Of a stretch of DNA of 64,000 nt, positions 54,012 to 64,000 are shown piece after piece; position 1 is the first letter of the stretch, and each line of letters begins with the position of its first letter. Made by a program: the position numbers and the translations under genes. Origin of the DNA: Luzula sylvatica (taxonomy: Eukaryota > Streptophyta > Magnoliopsida > Poales > Juncaceae). The stretch is from assembly GCA_946800325.1 (NCBI GenBank), contig OX326960.1, forward strand, positions 36,361,629-36,425,628. The letters are read 5' to 3'. The notes under the pieces are model-generated. The model made no database searches. It was not told the DNA's origin and worked only from the letters and a program-made list of their open reading frames with translations.

Positions 54012-54400
54012 TTTCTAGGGTTTGGTCGAAATTGAGAAGAGAGAGAGAGTTCGATGAAGACGAGAAGATGAAGATGAATTTCGTGCAATGATATGCTTCT
54101 TTAAGGGTGGTTGACTGGGTTGCCTGGGCGAAGGAGGAATGCATGATGGTATCGGTTCATGGTGGACTGGGCTAATTATAACCTGACACGTAAGGAAGTT
54201 TGTTTGGCTTTGTATGATTGGGGGAATCCTAGAAGCAAATAAAAATAAAATGTATTTAGGAGAGGGTTTTTTAATATCCAAATATGAAGGATTTGATTTT
54301 AATTTTCGGAAATATTAGGACATTGTTTGAAAATTCCCAAGAAAAAACTATTCCCTACGCCAAGTCATGAAATATGAAATAATTTAATAATTTATTTTAA
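54012..54400 (-). pseudogene. Promoter/5' leader relic of LFG copy 3, left part
   Basis: The block matches the LFG copy 3 upstream region from 50396 on, in the same orientation: TTTCTAGGGTTTGGTCGAAA, AGACGAGAAGATGAAGATG, GATGGTATCGGTTCATGGTG, ATTATAACCTGACACGTA. The coding region that should precede it on the lower-coordinate side is absent, so this is a promoter without a gene. The match resumes at 55653 after the inserted palindromic element. Confidence 0.85.
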
Positions 54401-55652
54401 GGGAAATTTTTGTATATGGACGAAATAAGTTTGGTAATACTCAAAATGAAAAACATAGTTTCGAAATTTGCATTATAACACTCGCGACATTTCAAATGTC
54501 GAGCAGAAGTCTCAACATTTCAAATGTTGAGAGGAATCTTCTCGACATTTGAAATGTCGACAGGTTGCAGAAATTTCGGAATTTACAAATAAACCCCTAT
54601 ATTTTCTTGAATTTACAAAAAAAAAAAAATCCTAACTTTTGAGAAATTCCAAAAACCCCCCTACATACAAAATTTTCTTTTCAATTACCCCCCTAAAAGG
54701 TATTTCATGGTATTGCAATTTTTTTGGGACCAAAATACCCCTCTGTTTTTCATCTTTAAATTTAATAAACATATTTTTGCATTATTATATTAATTTAAAA
54801 TCACTATAAATATTTTTTAACATACTAATTTTAAAAAACTATATGTCATATACATAATTTTAATTATTTATTTATTATATATTTTATCATAGAATACTAA
54901 AATTAAATAAAAATATGATCTAAAAAATATTTCTGTTAATATCTTGACAAATTAATATTATTCTATAATTAATTTTAATGTTAAATAGTTATTAATAAAA
55001 ATAGTTATTAAATAGTATTTCTGACCAAATTAGCAATGCATAAGTGAACCTCAAAACTAGCATTAAAATAATATTATCGTTAGTTCTAATTTTAACAGCT
55101 AATTTTATTTCAACAATTAATTTGTAGTAATTATTTTTATTAACTATTAGCAAATTAGTTGATGAAATCAACAGTTGTTAATAAAAATAATTACTAAAAA
55201 CTAGCTACTAAAATAAAAATAACTACTACAAAACGAACTGCGGAAATAAAAATATTTGTTGAAATTAAAATTAGCGGTCATATTATTTTAATCCTAGTTT
55301 TAATTAAAATTAGCTCCGAAAAAATTCATTCATTATTTTAATCAACAATTGCTATTTTAATCCTAGTTTTTTTGGAGTTTCTCAAAAGTTAGGGGTTTTT
55401 TTGTAAATTCAAGAAAATATAGGGGGTTATTTGTAAATTTCGAAATTTCAGCAATCTCTCGACATTTCAAATGTCGAGAAGATTCCTCTCAACATTTGAA
55501 ATGTTGAGACTTCTGCTCGACATTTGAAATGTCGAGAGCTTTCAAAGCTCTCGACTTTTCAAATGTCGAGAGTGTTATAATGCAAATTTCGAAACTATGT
55601 TGTCCATTTTGAATATTACCAAACTTATTTCGTCCATATACAAAAATTTCCC
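54401..55652. mobile_element. Palindromic MULE-type element containing a second palindromic element
   Basis: The ends are GGGAAATTTTTGTATATGG and its complement, with an exact 9-base duplication TTATTTTAA at 54392-54400 and 55653-55661. The paralogous LFG copy 3 promoter has one copy of that word (50769-50777), which confirms the insertion. The outer arms (54401-54569 and about 55450-55652) hold repeated palindromes of the CTCGACATTTGAAATGTCGA type. The inner part is another element (54578-55441). Confidence 0.88.
54578..55441. mobile_element. 864-base palindromic MULE-type element, copy 2 (nested)
   Basis: Same family and almost the same length as 51998-52862: GGAATTTACAAATAAACCCC at the left end and the complement of GAAATTTACAAATAACCCCC at the right. 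The arms share AACTTTTGAGAAA, CTACATACAA and TATTTCATGGTATT. GAAATTTC occurs on both sides (54570-54577 and 55442-55449) as a probable target duplication. Confidence 0.82.
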
Positions 55653-55850
55653 TTATTTTAATTCACTAACGTCCCATAAATTTGATGGAATAAAAAAAAT
55701 TATTTAAAAAATTGAAGTATAATTAATTAATTACTAAAATAATATTAATTATAAATAAAAATATTAATTATATAATTACTATATAATTGTGTATTTATTT
55801 TGGAATACATGTCTGGAGTTGGAGAAGAACTGCTAGAAGATCCCATCTAG
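55653..55850 (-). pseudogene. Promoter relic of LFG copy 3, right part
   Basis: Continues the match to the LFG copy 3 flank: ATTTGATGGAATA against 50799, TATATAATTGTGTATTTATT against 50862, and GAGAAGAACTGCTAGAAG against the similar word at 50902. Together with 54012-54400 this shows one duplicated block of about 580 bases, later split by the transposon. Confidence 0.8.
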
Positions 55851-56924
55851 TGAACATATTATTTATGGTCATGTTATTATTTAACAAACTAATTGGCACT
55901 TGGTTAATGTAGTAAATTTGTCAAAAAATATCGAACTTAACTGGTTCTTAAACAAAAATTTGAGGGATAAAATAGATTCAAAGGACAATGGAAAACATAC
56001 TGTATAGTGAAAACAAAATACAATTTAAATAGTAGATTTCCTTTTGTTCCCTTTTTTTTTGTAAATAAAGTTGTTAATCAAATTCACGTGATAATTAATT
56101 AATTTCCTAATTTTTTTTAGCTTATAATAATTTTTAAAAAATAATTATCATATGTTATATTTATATAATTTTAATATTTCATACATTATATATATTTGAC
56201 TTTCATATTTTTTTTACTGAAAAAATAACATAAAATAATAATAAGATGAACAACAATATTAAAAGAACACCTTGCAAATATTTAAAAATTAAAATATCAT
56301 GAATCTATTAAAAACATACATAAAAAAAGAACTAAAATAAAAATAAAATAGATGTTTAAAGAAATATTTTTGTATCACTATATTTTCAAGGTGTTTATTT
56401 TATTATTATCTGATGTTAGTTTTTCATGAATAATAAAAGAAATATTGAAATTATACAAACACAACATTTAATAATTTTATTTTTGTGAAATCATTATATG
56501 TTAAAAATTATTTATGAATTTTCTTAAAACTAATAAAATTAATGAAAAAATAACAAAAATATACATATGAAAATAGAAGGGTATTTTGGTCAAAAATTTT
56601 TTTTAACACCATCCATTGTTAGATTTAACCCCTGTAGGGGATATTTGAAAATAAAACTTTGGTAGAGGGGGTTTTTTGGAGTTTCCAAAAAAATAGGGGG
56701 TTTTTTAGAATATCCAAAAAAGATAGGGGTTTTTTTGAAAATTTCCCATAAATAAACTGTTACTGTTGTGTAAATATACAATATAAAATAAAAGAATATG
56801 TTTTCACATAATAATTTTTAAAAATGTATTATAATAAATAATTTATTTTTATAATTAAAATTTATTAAAGTTTGATTAATTTTGTATGTAAAATTAAATA
56901 AATTTAATAAAGCTATCTGAACAG
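55851..56924. other. AT-rich spacer with a decayed palindromic-element half
   Basis: About 56560-56749 resembles the right half of the GGGAAATTT-type element: AGGGTATTTTGGTC, CCCCTGTAGGGGATATTT, GGAGTTTCC, ending GAAAATTTCCC. A matching left half is not evident. No gene is seen. Confidence 0.5.
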
Positions 56925-57808
56925 TTGGGTGGGGTGGGGTGGGTGCTCTGTTTTGTACGTGTTACTGTTCACATTCAGTCCTTTCCTCTTCTTCTCTCTT
57001 CTCTCTCGTTGTGTTACTTCAACGCACACGATTGGTTCTTCCTTCCATCTCCTCCATGCCTCTTCTCGAAAGCTACCCTTCAATTCAAATTAATTTCTTT
57101 CATTTTCATATGCAAAGTTGGGTTCTTTCTTTATCTCTCCACTGATTGAAATACCATCGATACGATATTTTAATTGGTTTTGTGTTCTTCTGTATTTGGG
57201 TTTCCTTTACACTTCTATTTGTCGGTTTTGGGTCGAGAGGAAGTTAAATTAGTAAAGTGTTCATTCTAATTTTAATTTTTTCTTAGTGGGTTTTCGAATT
57301 TAGGTTGCTGATTGAACTTTGTTGATTCAAATGGTTTTTTTTGTCACATGTTTGAAATAATTTGTTTTGGGGAAGGACAATTGTACAGATCTAGTCTACT
57401 TTACTGAGTGATTGATCCGAGTTACAAAGCCACCATTTTTCTATTTGAATTTCTAGTATTTTTGTTGGGTCGATAGTTATGTGCTTTGTTTTCCTACTAA
57501 GCTAGATCAATCTATTCCACAAAGATTTGGTTTTTGCTCACTCGTAATTTAATGAAACTTCTACGTAAATCCTTACTATAATTATACTTCTTGTCTTGGT
57601 TCAAAATACTCGAAAGTCTTTTGTTGTCCTAATCATTCTTTTTGGGTAATTCGGATAGACTTTCAGCTTCAGCTAATAAATATTTCAGCTCTCAGTCTTG
57701 GAAACGAACTAAACTCTCTCTTTCTCCTTTATTTCCTCGAATTTCTATTCGGCAACAGAGCAATTAGATACTGTGGAGATTTGGGAAATTTTCTCTCTTT
57801 TATGCTCT
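56925..57808 (+). promoter_or_regulatory. Promoter and 5' leader region of the EOL1-like gene
   Basis: A GGGGTGGGGTGGGTG patch at about 56932 is followed by a pyrimidine-rich stretch (56975-57075) that would fit the start of a leader. A short out-of-frame upstream ATG lies at 57802, seven bases before the chosen start. A leader intron is possible but not defined. Confidence 0.45.
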
Positions 57809-60800
57809 ATGAAGAGCATGTTTCTTTCTGAATCATGCAAAGACACACAAATCCATGATTTCCATCCTCAATATTGGCTTCAAGTCGAAAGGGGGAAACT
57901 TTCAAAACCCTCTTCGTTCACCCCTTCTTCCATGTAAGTTCATTTAATCACAAGCAATTCATTGTTAACAATCAAATTTCTCATTATATATACATATTCT
58001 TGTAGCGAATCTCTAATCAAGATCGTGGACCCATCAATTCTCCCGTTATTCAAACCAATCGATTATGTGGACGTATTATCCCAAATTCACGAAGAACTCG
58101 AAACGTGTCAACCAAACAAAAAATCCAACCTTTACTTACTTCAATATCACGTTTTTCAAGGCCTCAACGAAACCAAATTGCTCAAAAGGAGCCTCCATTC
58201 AGCTTGGAAGCATGCGAGTTCGGTACACGAGAAAATCATTTTCGGTACCTGGTTACGGTACGAGAAACAACGCGAAGATTTCACATCTGATTTGAATTGC
58301 TGTAAAGAACTCGATTTAATTCATGTTCCTTCCGAAATCCCAATTGGGGATTTTGAATTTGAACCGATTTTACCCGAAGAAACTTCTTCTTCATCTTCTC
58401 AAATAGTAACATTTGAAATTAAAGGAGAGAGAATACCATGCGAGAGGCGCAAAATTGCATCTCTGTCCATTCCTTTCCACACAATGCTAAACGGGCCCTT
58501 TACCGAATCAAATCAAGAAGTGATCGATTTATCGGCCAATAACATCTCGCCAGCTGGCATGCGCGCCATCGCTAATTACACTCGCAAAAACGAGCTAGAC
58601 GAAGGATTATCAATCGATTCATTATTGGAAATTCTCGTATTCGCGAATAAATTCTGTTGCGAGAGATTAAAAGACGCATGCGATAGAAACCTCGCGAATT
58701 TGGTTTGTTCGAAACACGAAGCCATCGAGCTTTTAATCTACGCGCTCGAAGAAAACACGAAAATTCTTCAATCTTCTTGTTTGCAAATTATACTAAACGA
58801 ACTCGTTTTGTCTCTTTCTGACGAGCAAGTGGTCGAGATCTTCACCAACTCAACCAAAGACCAATTATTAACCATGGTTGGCGAATCCTCGTTCCCATTT
58901 TACTCGTTATTAAGCGAGGTCTCGATGAAACTCGATCCCAAATCGGAACAAACTTTATCCTTTTTGGAAAAACTAGTCTATTCGTCCTTTTCCCCTTTTC
59001 AGAAACAAATCGCGTGTCACAAATTAGGATGCGTCAGACTTTTGCGGAAAGAGTATAACGAAGCGGTCCATGCATTTAACGCCGCGTTATCTAGTGGCCA
59101 CGTTTATTCCATGACTGGTTTAGCTCGAATCGATTACATAAACGGCAATAAATTTTCAGCTTATGAGAAAATAAATTCGGTTATTTCCTCGTACCAACCA
59201 TTCGGATGGATGTTTCTAGAAAGAGCTTTATACACCGCCGAAACCGAGACGAAAATCGAAAATTTGAACAAATCAACCGAAGTGGATCCGACGTTAATAT
59301 ACCCGTACATGTACCGCTCGACGAATTATTTAAAAAACCACAACGAGCCGAAACTCGCATTGGAGGAAATAAACCGCGTGCTGGGATTCAAAACCAGCGT
59401 GGAATGTTTGGAGCTCCGATTCTGCCTCCACCTGGCGATGGAGAATTACGAAAATGCCCTTCGCGACGTGCATGCGATTCTTACATTGGTTCCGGGGTAT
59501 CGATTGGTGGAGGGGAGGGTGGCAGCTGCGAAAATAGCGACTCTTTTAGGGGGTTATGTGGAAAAGTGGAGCACCGCGGATTGTTGGATGCATTTGTATG
59601 AACGGTGGTCTTCCGTGGATGATATCGGGTCGCTTTCGGTGGTTTTCCAAATGTTGGAAAATACCGATGCTTCGAAAAGCGTGCTGTATTTCAGACAGTC
59701 TTTGCTCCTTCTCAGGTCCGTTCATTCTTTTTAATTTCTTTTGAATTTTTCTTGAAAGAGGAGAAATTTACATATTTACCCTTGTCAAATTCTAAATGTC
59801 CTATTTACTTTACCCTTCCAAAAAGAAATATTGTATTTACCCTTTTAAAAATCTCAAGCATTATAAAAATTGAACTTGATTTTTAAAACTAAACCTAAAC
59901 TTGAAAATTTTAACATTAAGTCCACGATTTGGATATTTCTGATATTTTGTAAGTTTTTGGAGGGATAAATATGATGTTTTGGGTTTTTAGAAGGGTAAAT
60001 ATGTAAATCCCCCTTATTGAAAAAATCTGGAGAGAACTTGACATTTTCCTTTTTTTAATAGGTTGAATTGTCCGGAAGCGGCGATGAGGAGCTTACAGCT
60101 GGCGCGACGTCATTCGTCGAGCGAGCACGAAAGGCTCGTATACGAAGGATGGCTTTTATACGACACGGGTCACTGCGACGAGGCGTTAAAAAAAGCCGAA
60201 GAATCGATTTCGTTACAACGATCTTTCGAGGCCTTCTTTTTGAAAGCTTACGTGTTGGCCGATTCCGGCATGGACCCCACTTGCTCTCAATCTTGCATTT
60301 CTCTCCTCCAAGAAGCTCTCAAATGCCCTTCTGATCGCCTTCGCAAAGGCCAGGTATTTAAAAAATTACAAAAATACCCCTCAATTCTCAACTTGATTTT
60401 TTTTGTTTTTGTTTTGACAGGCATTGAATAACCTAGGAGGAGTATACCTAGATTGCGGAAAATTAGACTTAGCAGAAGATTGCTACACGAGCGCGTTAAA
60501 AATCAGACACACGCGGGCCCACCAAGGACTAGCCCGCGTCCATTTCCTAAAAAACAAACGGGTCTTGGCCTACTCGGAAATGACGTCGCTAATCCAAAAG
60601 GCGAAGAACAACGCTTCGGCGTACGAGAAAAGATCCGAGTACGGCGAACGAGAGCAAACCATGACGGATTTGGAAACGGTCACCCGTTTGGATCCGTTAA
60701 GAGTTTACCCGTACCGATATCGAGCGGCGGTTTTGATGGACGGTCATAAGGAGAAGGAGGCGATCGAGGAGTTGGCGCGGGCGGTGAGGTTCAAAGCGGA

Positions 60801-60975
60801 TCTTTATTTGTTGCATTTGAGAGCCGCGTTTCACGAGCATGTTGGGGATTTGGGAAGCGCGCTGAAGGATTGTCGCGCCGCGCTTTCGTTGGATCCGAAT
60901 CATCAGGAAATGCTCGAGCTTCAGAAACGGGTTCATAATAATCGAGATAATTTCTCCGGGTTCGAGACCATGTAG
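57809..60975 (+). CDS. EOL1: ETO1-LIKE protein (BTB + TPR), EOL1 type
   Basis: Four exons (57809-57933, 58006-59715, 60062-60353, 60421-60975) join to 893 residues with consistent phases. ETO1/EOL proteins are substrate adaptors of CUL3 ubiquitin ligases that bind type-2 ACC synthases and so limit ethylene production. The N terminus MKSMFLSESCKDTQ and WLQVERGKLSKPSS is EOL1-like as I recall it. The BTB domain is at about 176-275, starting VTFEIKGERIPCERRKIASL. TPR repeats fill most of the rest, including YRAAVLMDGHKEKEAIEELA, and the end reads LDPNHQEMLELQ. The length is close to Arabidopsis EOL1 (888 residues recalled) and shorter than ETO1 (951). The start was chosen because it opens that conserved N terminus. 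Intron 2 carries a MITE. The neighbouring LIFEGUARD genes match the Arabidopsis arrangement. Confidence 0.94.
59758..60016. mobile_element. Small MITE in intron 2 of the EOL1-like gene
   Basis: The left end GAGAAATTTACATATTTACC, then CTT, and the right end AAGGGTAAATATGTAAATCC are inverted repeats. The interior (GATTTGGATATTTCTGATATTTTGTAAG) resembles 23575-23610, 33036-33056 and 35358-35380. The termini also resemble those of the 865-base elements (GGGAAATTTACA). A target duplication is not clear. Confidence 0.65.
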
Positions 60976-61972
60976 TTAGTTATGTTATGTTATTTTATGT
61001 TATGTTATGTTATGCCACGTGGAGAGTGATATAGAGGTTTTTTTTTGTTTCTTTGTTTTTTGTTCACAGGAGTTACTTGTTACTTTCTTAAGATGGAGTT
61101 TTTAGGCTCGTTTAGATTTCTTCTGTTTAATTTGTGGGCCACTTTGTCCTTGGAAGAATTATGGCTTGATTTTCAAGAGGCCTAATACCGACTTGCGCGT
61201 CTTGTGGAGCAAGCAAGGGGTAAATAAGTCAATGTAGTGCTACCGTCTACCGGCGTCTAAGTAGTCTCCATTTTATTGTACAACTTGATTCTCCATTTTT
61301 GAAGGGGAATTTTTGCAAATTAAGATCCAACAACATTTTGGATTTTTTTGCAAAATAAGATCCACTTAATATAAAAAACATAATCATTTTATATATATTT
61401 TTCTTTATAATTTTTAATTTGGATGGTATATGTTAACTACAAATGCTTTAAATATTACGTGCATGTTCGACAATACAAGAATCACACGGAATATGAGAGA
61501 TGGGATTAAAAATGATATTCGTCGAAAAGCTCTAGAATAAACTGGATTAAAAATTTCAAAAAGTAGATTAATCATCTTTCATGTAACTGGAATAAAAACT
61601 TCAAAAATATTATATTCACACTTGATTTTTTTGGTAATTTTTTATTTGAAAAAATAGAATGGACTTTTATTATACCGTATCTATTGTATTTTTAATAATA
61701 TCTTTTTTACAAATACTATTAGATTATAGGTCTCACACAATGAATTTAAAAACAAATTTGATAAATCAAGATCAACATCAAAGATAATTTAACCATTAAT
61801 ATATTTCACATCGTTTTTATTCTTTTTATTGCCGAACGAATATAGAAAAATGAATTCTCCTCCTCCAGTTAAACAACACTGGAGAGGAGAGTAATTATTT
61901 CCAGATCAACGGCGGTGACTCCGCGTGAGGTGACCAAATCCACAAATCCACGTGATGTCATCCTTTCGTCCC
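60976..61972. other. 3' flank of the EOL1-like gene and spacer
   Basis: The first bases after the stop are a TTATG pentamer tandem (about 60977-61013), probably in the 3' UTR. From about 61300 to 61870 the sequence is AT-rich with no gene. 61880-61972 leads into the HSF promoter block interrupted by the transposons. Confidence 0.5.
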
Positions 61973-61983
61973 CCAAACCTAAG

Positions 61984-63298
61984 ATTTTTTTTTTGACATA
62001 TAACCTTCTCGAAAGCCCAATTTGCAAAAGTAATTTTAGTTTTTTCCAATTTGCAAAAGTAACATTTTCGCCAGGCTGCCTGGCGAAAGAAATTGTTTTT
62101 TCATCAGGAGAGCTAGCGTCTGGCGAAAGCGTTTAACCATCATTTTTCATAGTTAAATTGAAAAAAAATTAATTAAGTCACTTCGCCAGGTCATCTGGCG
62201 AAAGAAGTGAGACATATTTTTGTAAATTTTTTTATAATTTTTTTCATCTATAAAAAATGATAGTTAAACACTTTTGCCAATTTTTTCTGATGAAAAAATA
62301 ATCTTTTTTGTCATGCAGCCTGACGAAAGTGTTACTTTTGCTAGGGGTGTACGTATACCGAGTTGGACGGGTTTTTATCGAAACTATAACCCAACCCACT
62401 TAGAACGGGTTTCTATTTTTCCAATCCAATCCAACCCATGATACTTATAAAAATTTCGAAACCCAACATAACCGGGTTGGACGGGTTGGGCAGGTTTTTT
62501 TTGCCGATTATATACGATATATATATGTATTCGATTATTCATATGTAACCAAAAAAATATTGAATAAAAACTATATTTTTTGATTAAATCATCAAAATTA
62601 TTTAACAAACACATGAATCACAATTGAAAAATAAATTATAATTTAATTAAACCATATAATATCACAAACACCCAATTCGATGGTACCAACTGTACTCGAT
62701 TCATATAATATAACATTAATTAAGTAAATGAGAACTCTAAATTTATGTCCCGTGAAGAAGTTTTATGTTGTTAGTTTATTTATTTCAACTTCATATACTT
62801 CCGGCGTGACGAAAATAAAATAAAGGATTTCATCATGTTATTGACTATTGAGTTTTGTTACAAACTTGTTGTTAGTAATTTAGTGGATTTGTGGTTGTGT
62901 GTTAGTGAATTATTAATTGAAGTGAAGAAAAACTAAGTCTAGCTTATGTTAAACTAATGTAGAAAATAAATATGGTAATTAATTTTCTAAAATATTAGAG
63001 ATATAAATAAATTTTTCATAATTAATTGAAAATTTGATAGTCTATGGGTCGGGTTGGGTTAATCCGGGTTTTTAATTTCAAATCCACAACCCGACCCACA
63101 AAAACCGGGTCGGTCCGGGTCCCGACTAAATAATTTTGAAACCCGCAAAAACGGGTTGGTCCGGGTCGGATTGGACGGGTTGGGCAGGTTAGAGAAATTT
63201 GTGTACACCCCTAACTTTTGCAAATTGTAAAAAATCAAAATTATTTTTGCAAATTAGGCTTTTGGGAAGGGTATATGTGAAAAAAAAAAAAAAATATT
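61984..63298. mobile_element. Inverted-repeat element (MULE-like) carrying a nested hAT element
   Basis: An exact 11-base duplication CCAAACCTAAG flanks it (61973-61983 and 63299-63309). Next to it are long inverted repeats: GACATATAACCTTCTCGAAA with GCCCAATTTGCAAAAGTAAT on the left, complementary to the sequence around 63222-63285 on the right. Without the nested element it would be about 435 bases. A 9-11 base duplication fits Mutator-like elements. The interior holds serial hairpins of the TTTCGCCAGG / CCTGGCGAAA type (first at 62066-62088, another near 62180). Confidence 0.82.
62342..63213. mobile_element. hAT-like nonautonomous element nested in the above
   Basis: Terminal repeats are TAGGGGTGTAC and the complement of the right end, GTACACCCCTA, with an exact 8-base duplication ACTTTTGC at 62334-62341 and 63214-63221. 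Subterminal GGGTTGGACGGGTT / AACCCGACCC words occur on both sides. The 872-base element has no coding capacity. Confidence 0.9.
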
Positions 63299-63345
63299 CC
63301 AAACCTAAGTGGCCAAATCCATTAACCTCACCGCTGTTTTCTCCC

Positions 63346-63416
63346 TTCCAGAAGCTTCCACCCATCCCTGAAAAATCTGGCTTCCATGCATTCTTCATCT
63401 TCTATCTAGAACCTTC
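63346..63416 (+). promoter_or_regulatory. Heat-shock elements upstream of the HSF gene
   Basis: TTCCAGAAGCTTC at 63346-63358 is a perfect three-unit heat-shock element (TTCnnGAAnnTTC). GAACCTTC at 63409-63416 adds two more inverted units. They lie 215-285 bases before the start codon, so the gene is probably heat-inducible through other HSFs or itself. The first begins only 37 bases after the transposon's target duplication. Confidence 0.75.
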
Positions 63417-63630
63417 TATTGTCCGAATATCTCTCGTCTAATCTCCCCCCCCTCTTTCCCAACCGTATTTTCTTCACTCTGAGCTTCCTACTGAATTTCT
63501 CTCTATTCGAGTTCAAAATCTTCTTCTCGAATTCGATCTTTAAATTTGTTGTTTATCGCTTGATTTTGCAGTTTCTGATTCGATTTTTACTTGTTTTTCG
63601 TTGTTCGATTTGTGTAGATTGAGGAGTGAA

Positions 63631-63921
63631 ATGGATCCTACGCTTAATCCGGTGAAAGAGGAGTATGAATTGTCAGGTTTGGATGATGGATCTGAGTTTG
63701 TGCCTAAACCGATGGAAGGATTGCATGAGGCCGGACCTCCTCCTTTTCTTAATAAAACTTATGAGATGGTTGATGATGCCGCAACGGACCGGGTCGTGTC
63801 GTGGAGCCGGGCGGGTAATAGTTTTGTGGTGTGGGATCCTCATGCATTTGCTACAACTCTTTTGCCGAGATATTTCAAGCATAATAATTTCTCCAGCTTT
63901 GTCAGACAGCTCAATACTTAT
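63631..63921 (+). CDS. Heat-shock transcription factor, class A (first exon; runs off the window)
   Basis: The exon encodes 97 residues, starting [20 protein letters not shown], then [20 protein letters not shown] and the HSF DNA-binding domain ([39 protein letters not shown]). It ends at TAT|GTAAGT. That is the conserved plant HSF intron position inside the DNA-binding domain, just before GFRK. The next exon lies outside the window. The PMEGLHE.GPPPFL lead and the VKEE start are typical of the HsfA2/A6/A7 group; which one cannot be settled from this exon. HSF trimers bind heat-shock elements and activate chaperone genes in the nucleus. Heat-shock elements in its own promoter fit that group. 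The open frame through the intron to the window end is not coding. Confidence 0.93.
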
Positions 63922-64000
63922 GTAAGTCTCCATCTTCAAATACTGCTAATTTTAGTTCTTCTTGCTGCATTTTCTTGTAATTGTATAATTTTGCTTCAAT

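Noticed and set aside
59206..59601. Plus-strand frame of 131 codons
   Set aside because: It is an out-of-frame shadow inside exon 2 of the EOL1-like gene.

Overview
The window is nuclear DNA of a flowering plant, most likely a eudicot. The protein-coding genes have plant-type short exons with GT-AG introns. They belong to plant families: ETO1-like BTB/TPR protein, LIFEGUARD/BAX-inhibitor proteins, plastid ribose-5-phosphate isomerase, NEK kinase, PITH-domain protein and heat-shock factor. The background is AT-rich and full of dinucleotide microsatellites, MITEs, SINEs and a Helitron. The species cannot be named from the sequence.

Layout. 1-5300: a degenerate segmental duplication with MITEs and no convincing gene. 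5368-6483 (-): a secreted leucine-rich-repeat protein. 6.5-14.6 kb: repeat-rich spacer with a possible solo LTR, a 5S rRNA relic, tRNA-derived SINEs and a nonautonomous hAT copy. 15127-18159 (+): a 14-exon NEK-family kinase. 19990-22132 (+): a six-exon EGF-like protein with a likely GPI signal, convergent with a two-exon plastid ribose-5-phosphate isomerase (22431-23339, -). 24-38 kb: low gene density, containing a very G-rich minisatellite at 26.1-27.1 kb, a fully delimited hAT copy, a doubtful small spliced ORF and a 2-kb segmental duplication. 38363-39698 (+): an eight-exon PITH-domain gene. 39898-50390 (-): three tandem LIFEGUARD (BAX inhibitor-1 family) genes, two of them close duplicates; the promoter of the second is interrupted by a Helitron. 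50.4-57.8 kb: palindromic transposons and a promoter-only relic of the third LIFEGUARD gene. 57809-60975 (+): an EOL1-type ETO1-LIKE gene. 63631 to the window end (+): first exon of a class A heat-shock factor, just downstream of a nested transposon pair.

The genes do not form one pathway. Their order looks like ancestral synteny: NEK, RPI and PITH are near one another in Arabidopsis (recalled as At3g04810, At3g04790, At3g04780), and EOL1 is next to a LIFEGUARD gene (recalled as At4g02680, At4g02690). Here both blocks lie within 46 kb. I recall these identifiers from memory and have not checked them.

The strongest observations outside the genes concern mobile elements. Several have exact target-site duplications, and three can be confirmed against an empty paralogous site inside this same window: a Helitron in the LFG2 promoter (in part), a MULE-type palindrome in the LFG3-promoter relic, and a small MITE in the duplication at the left edge. 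No complete system that I would call new to biology was found. The G-rich array, the palindrome nested in a palindrome, and the transposons placed directly against promoter elements are the best candidates for follow-up.
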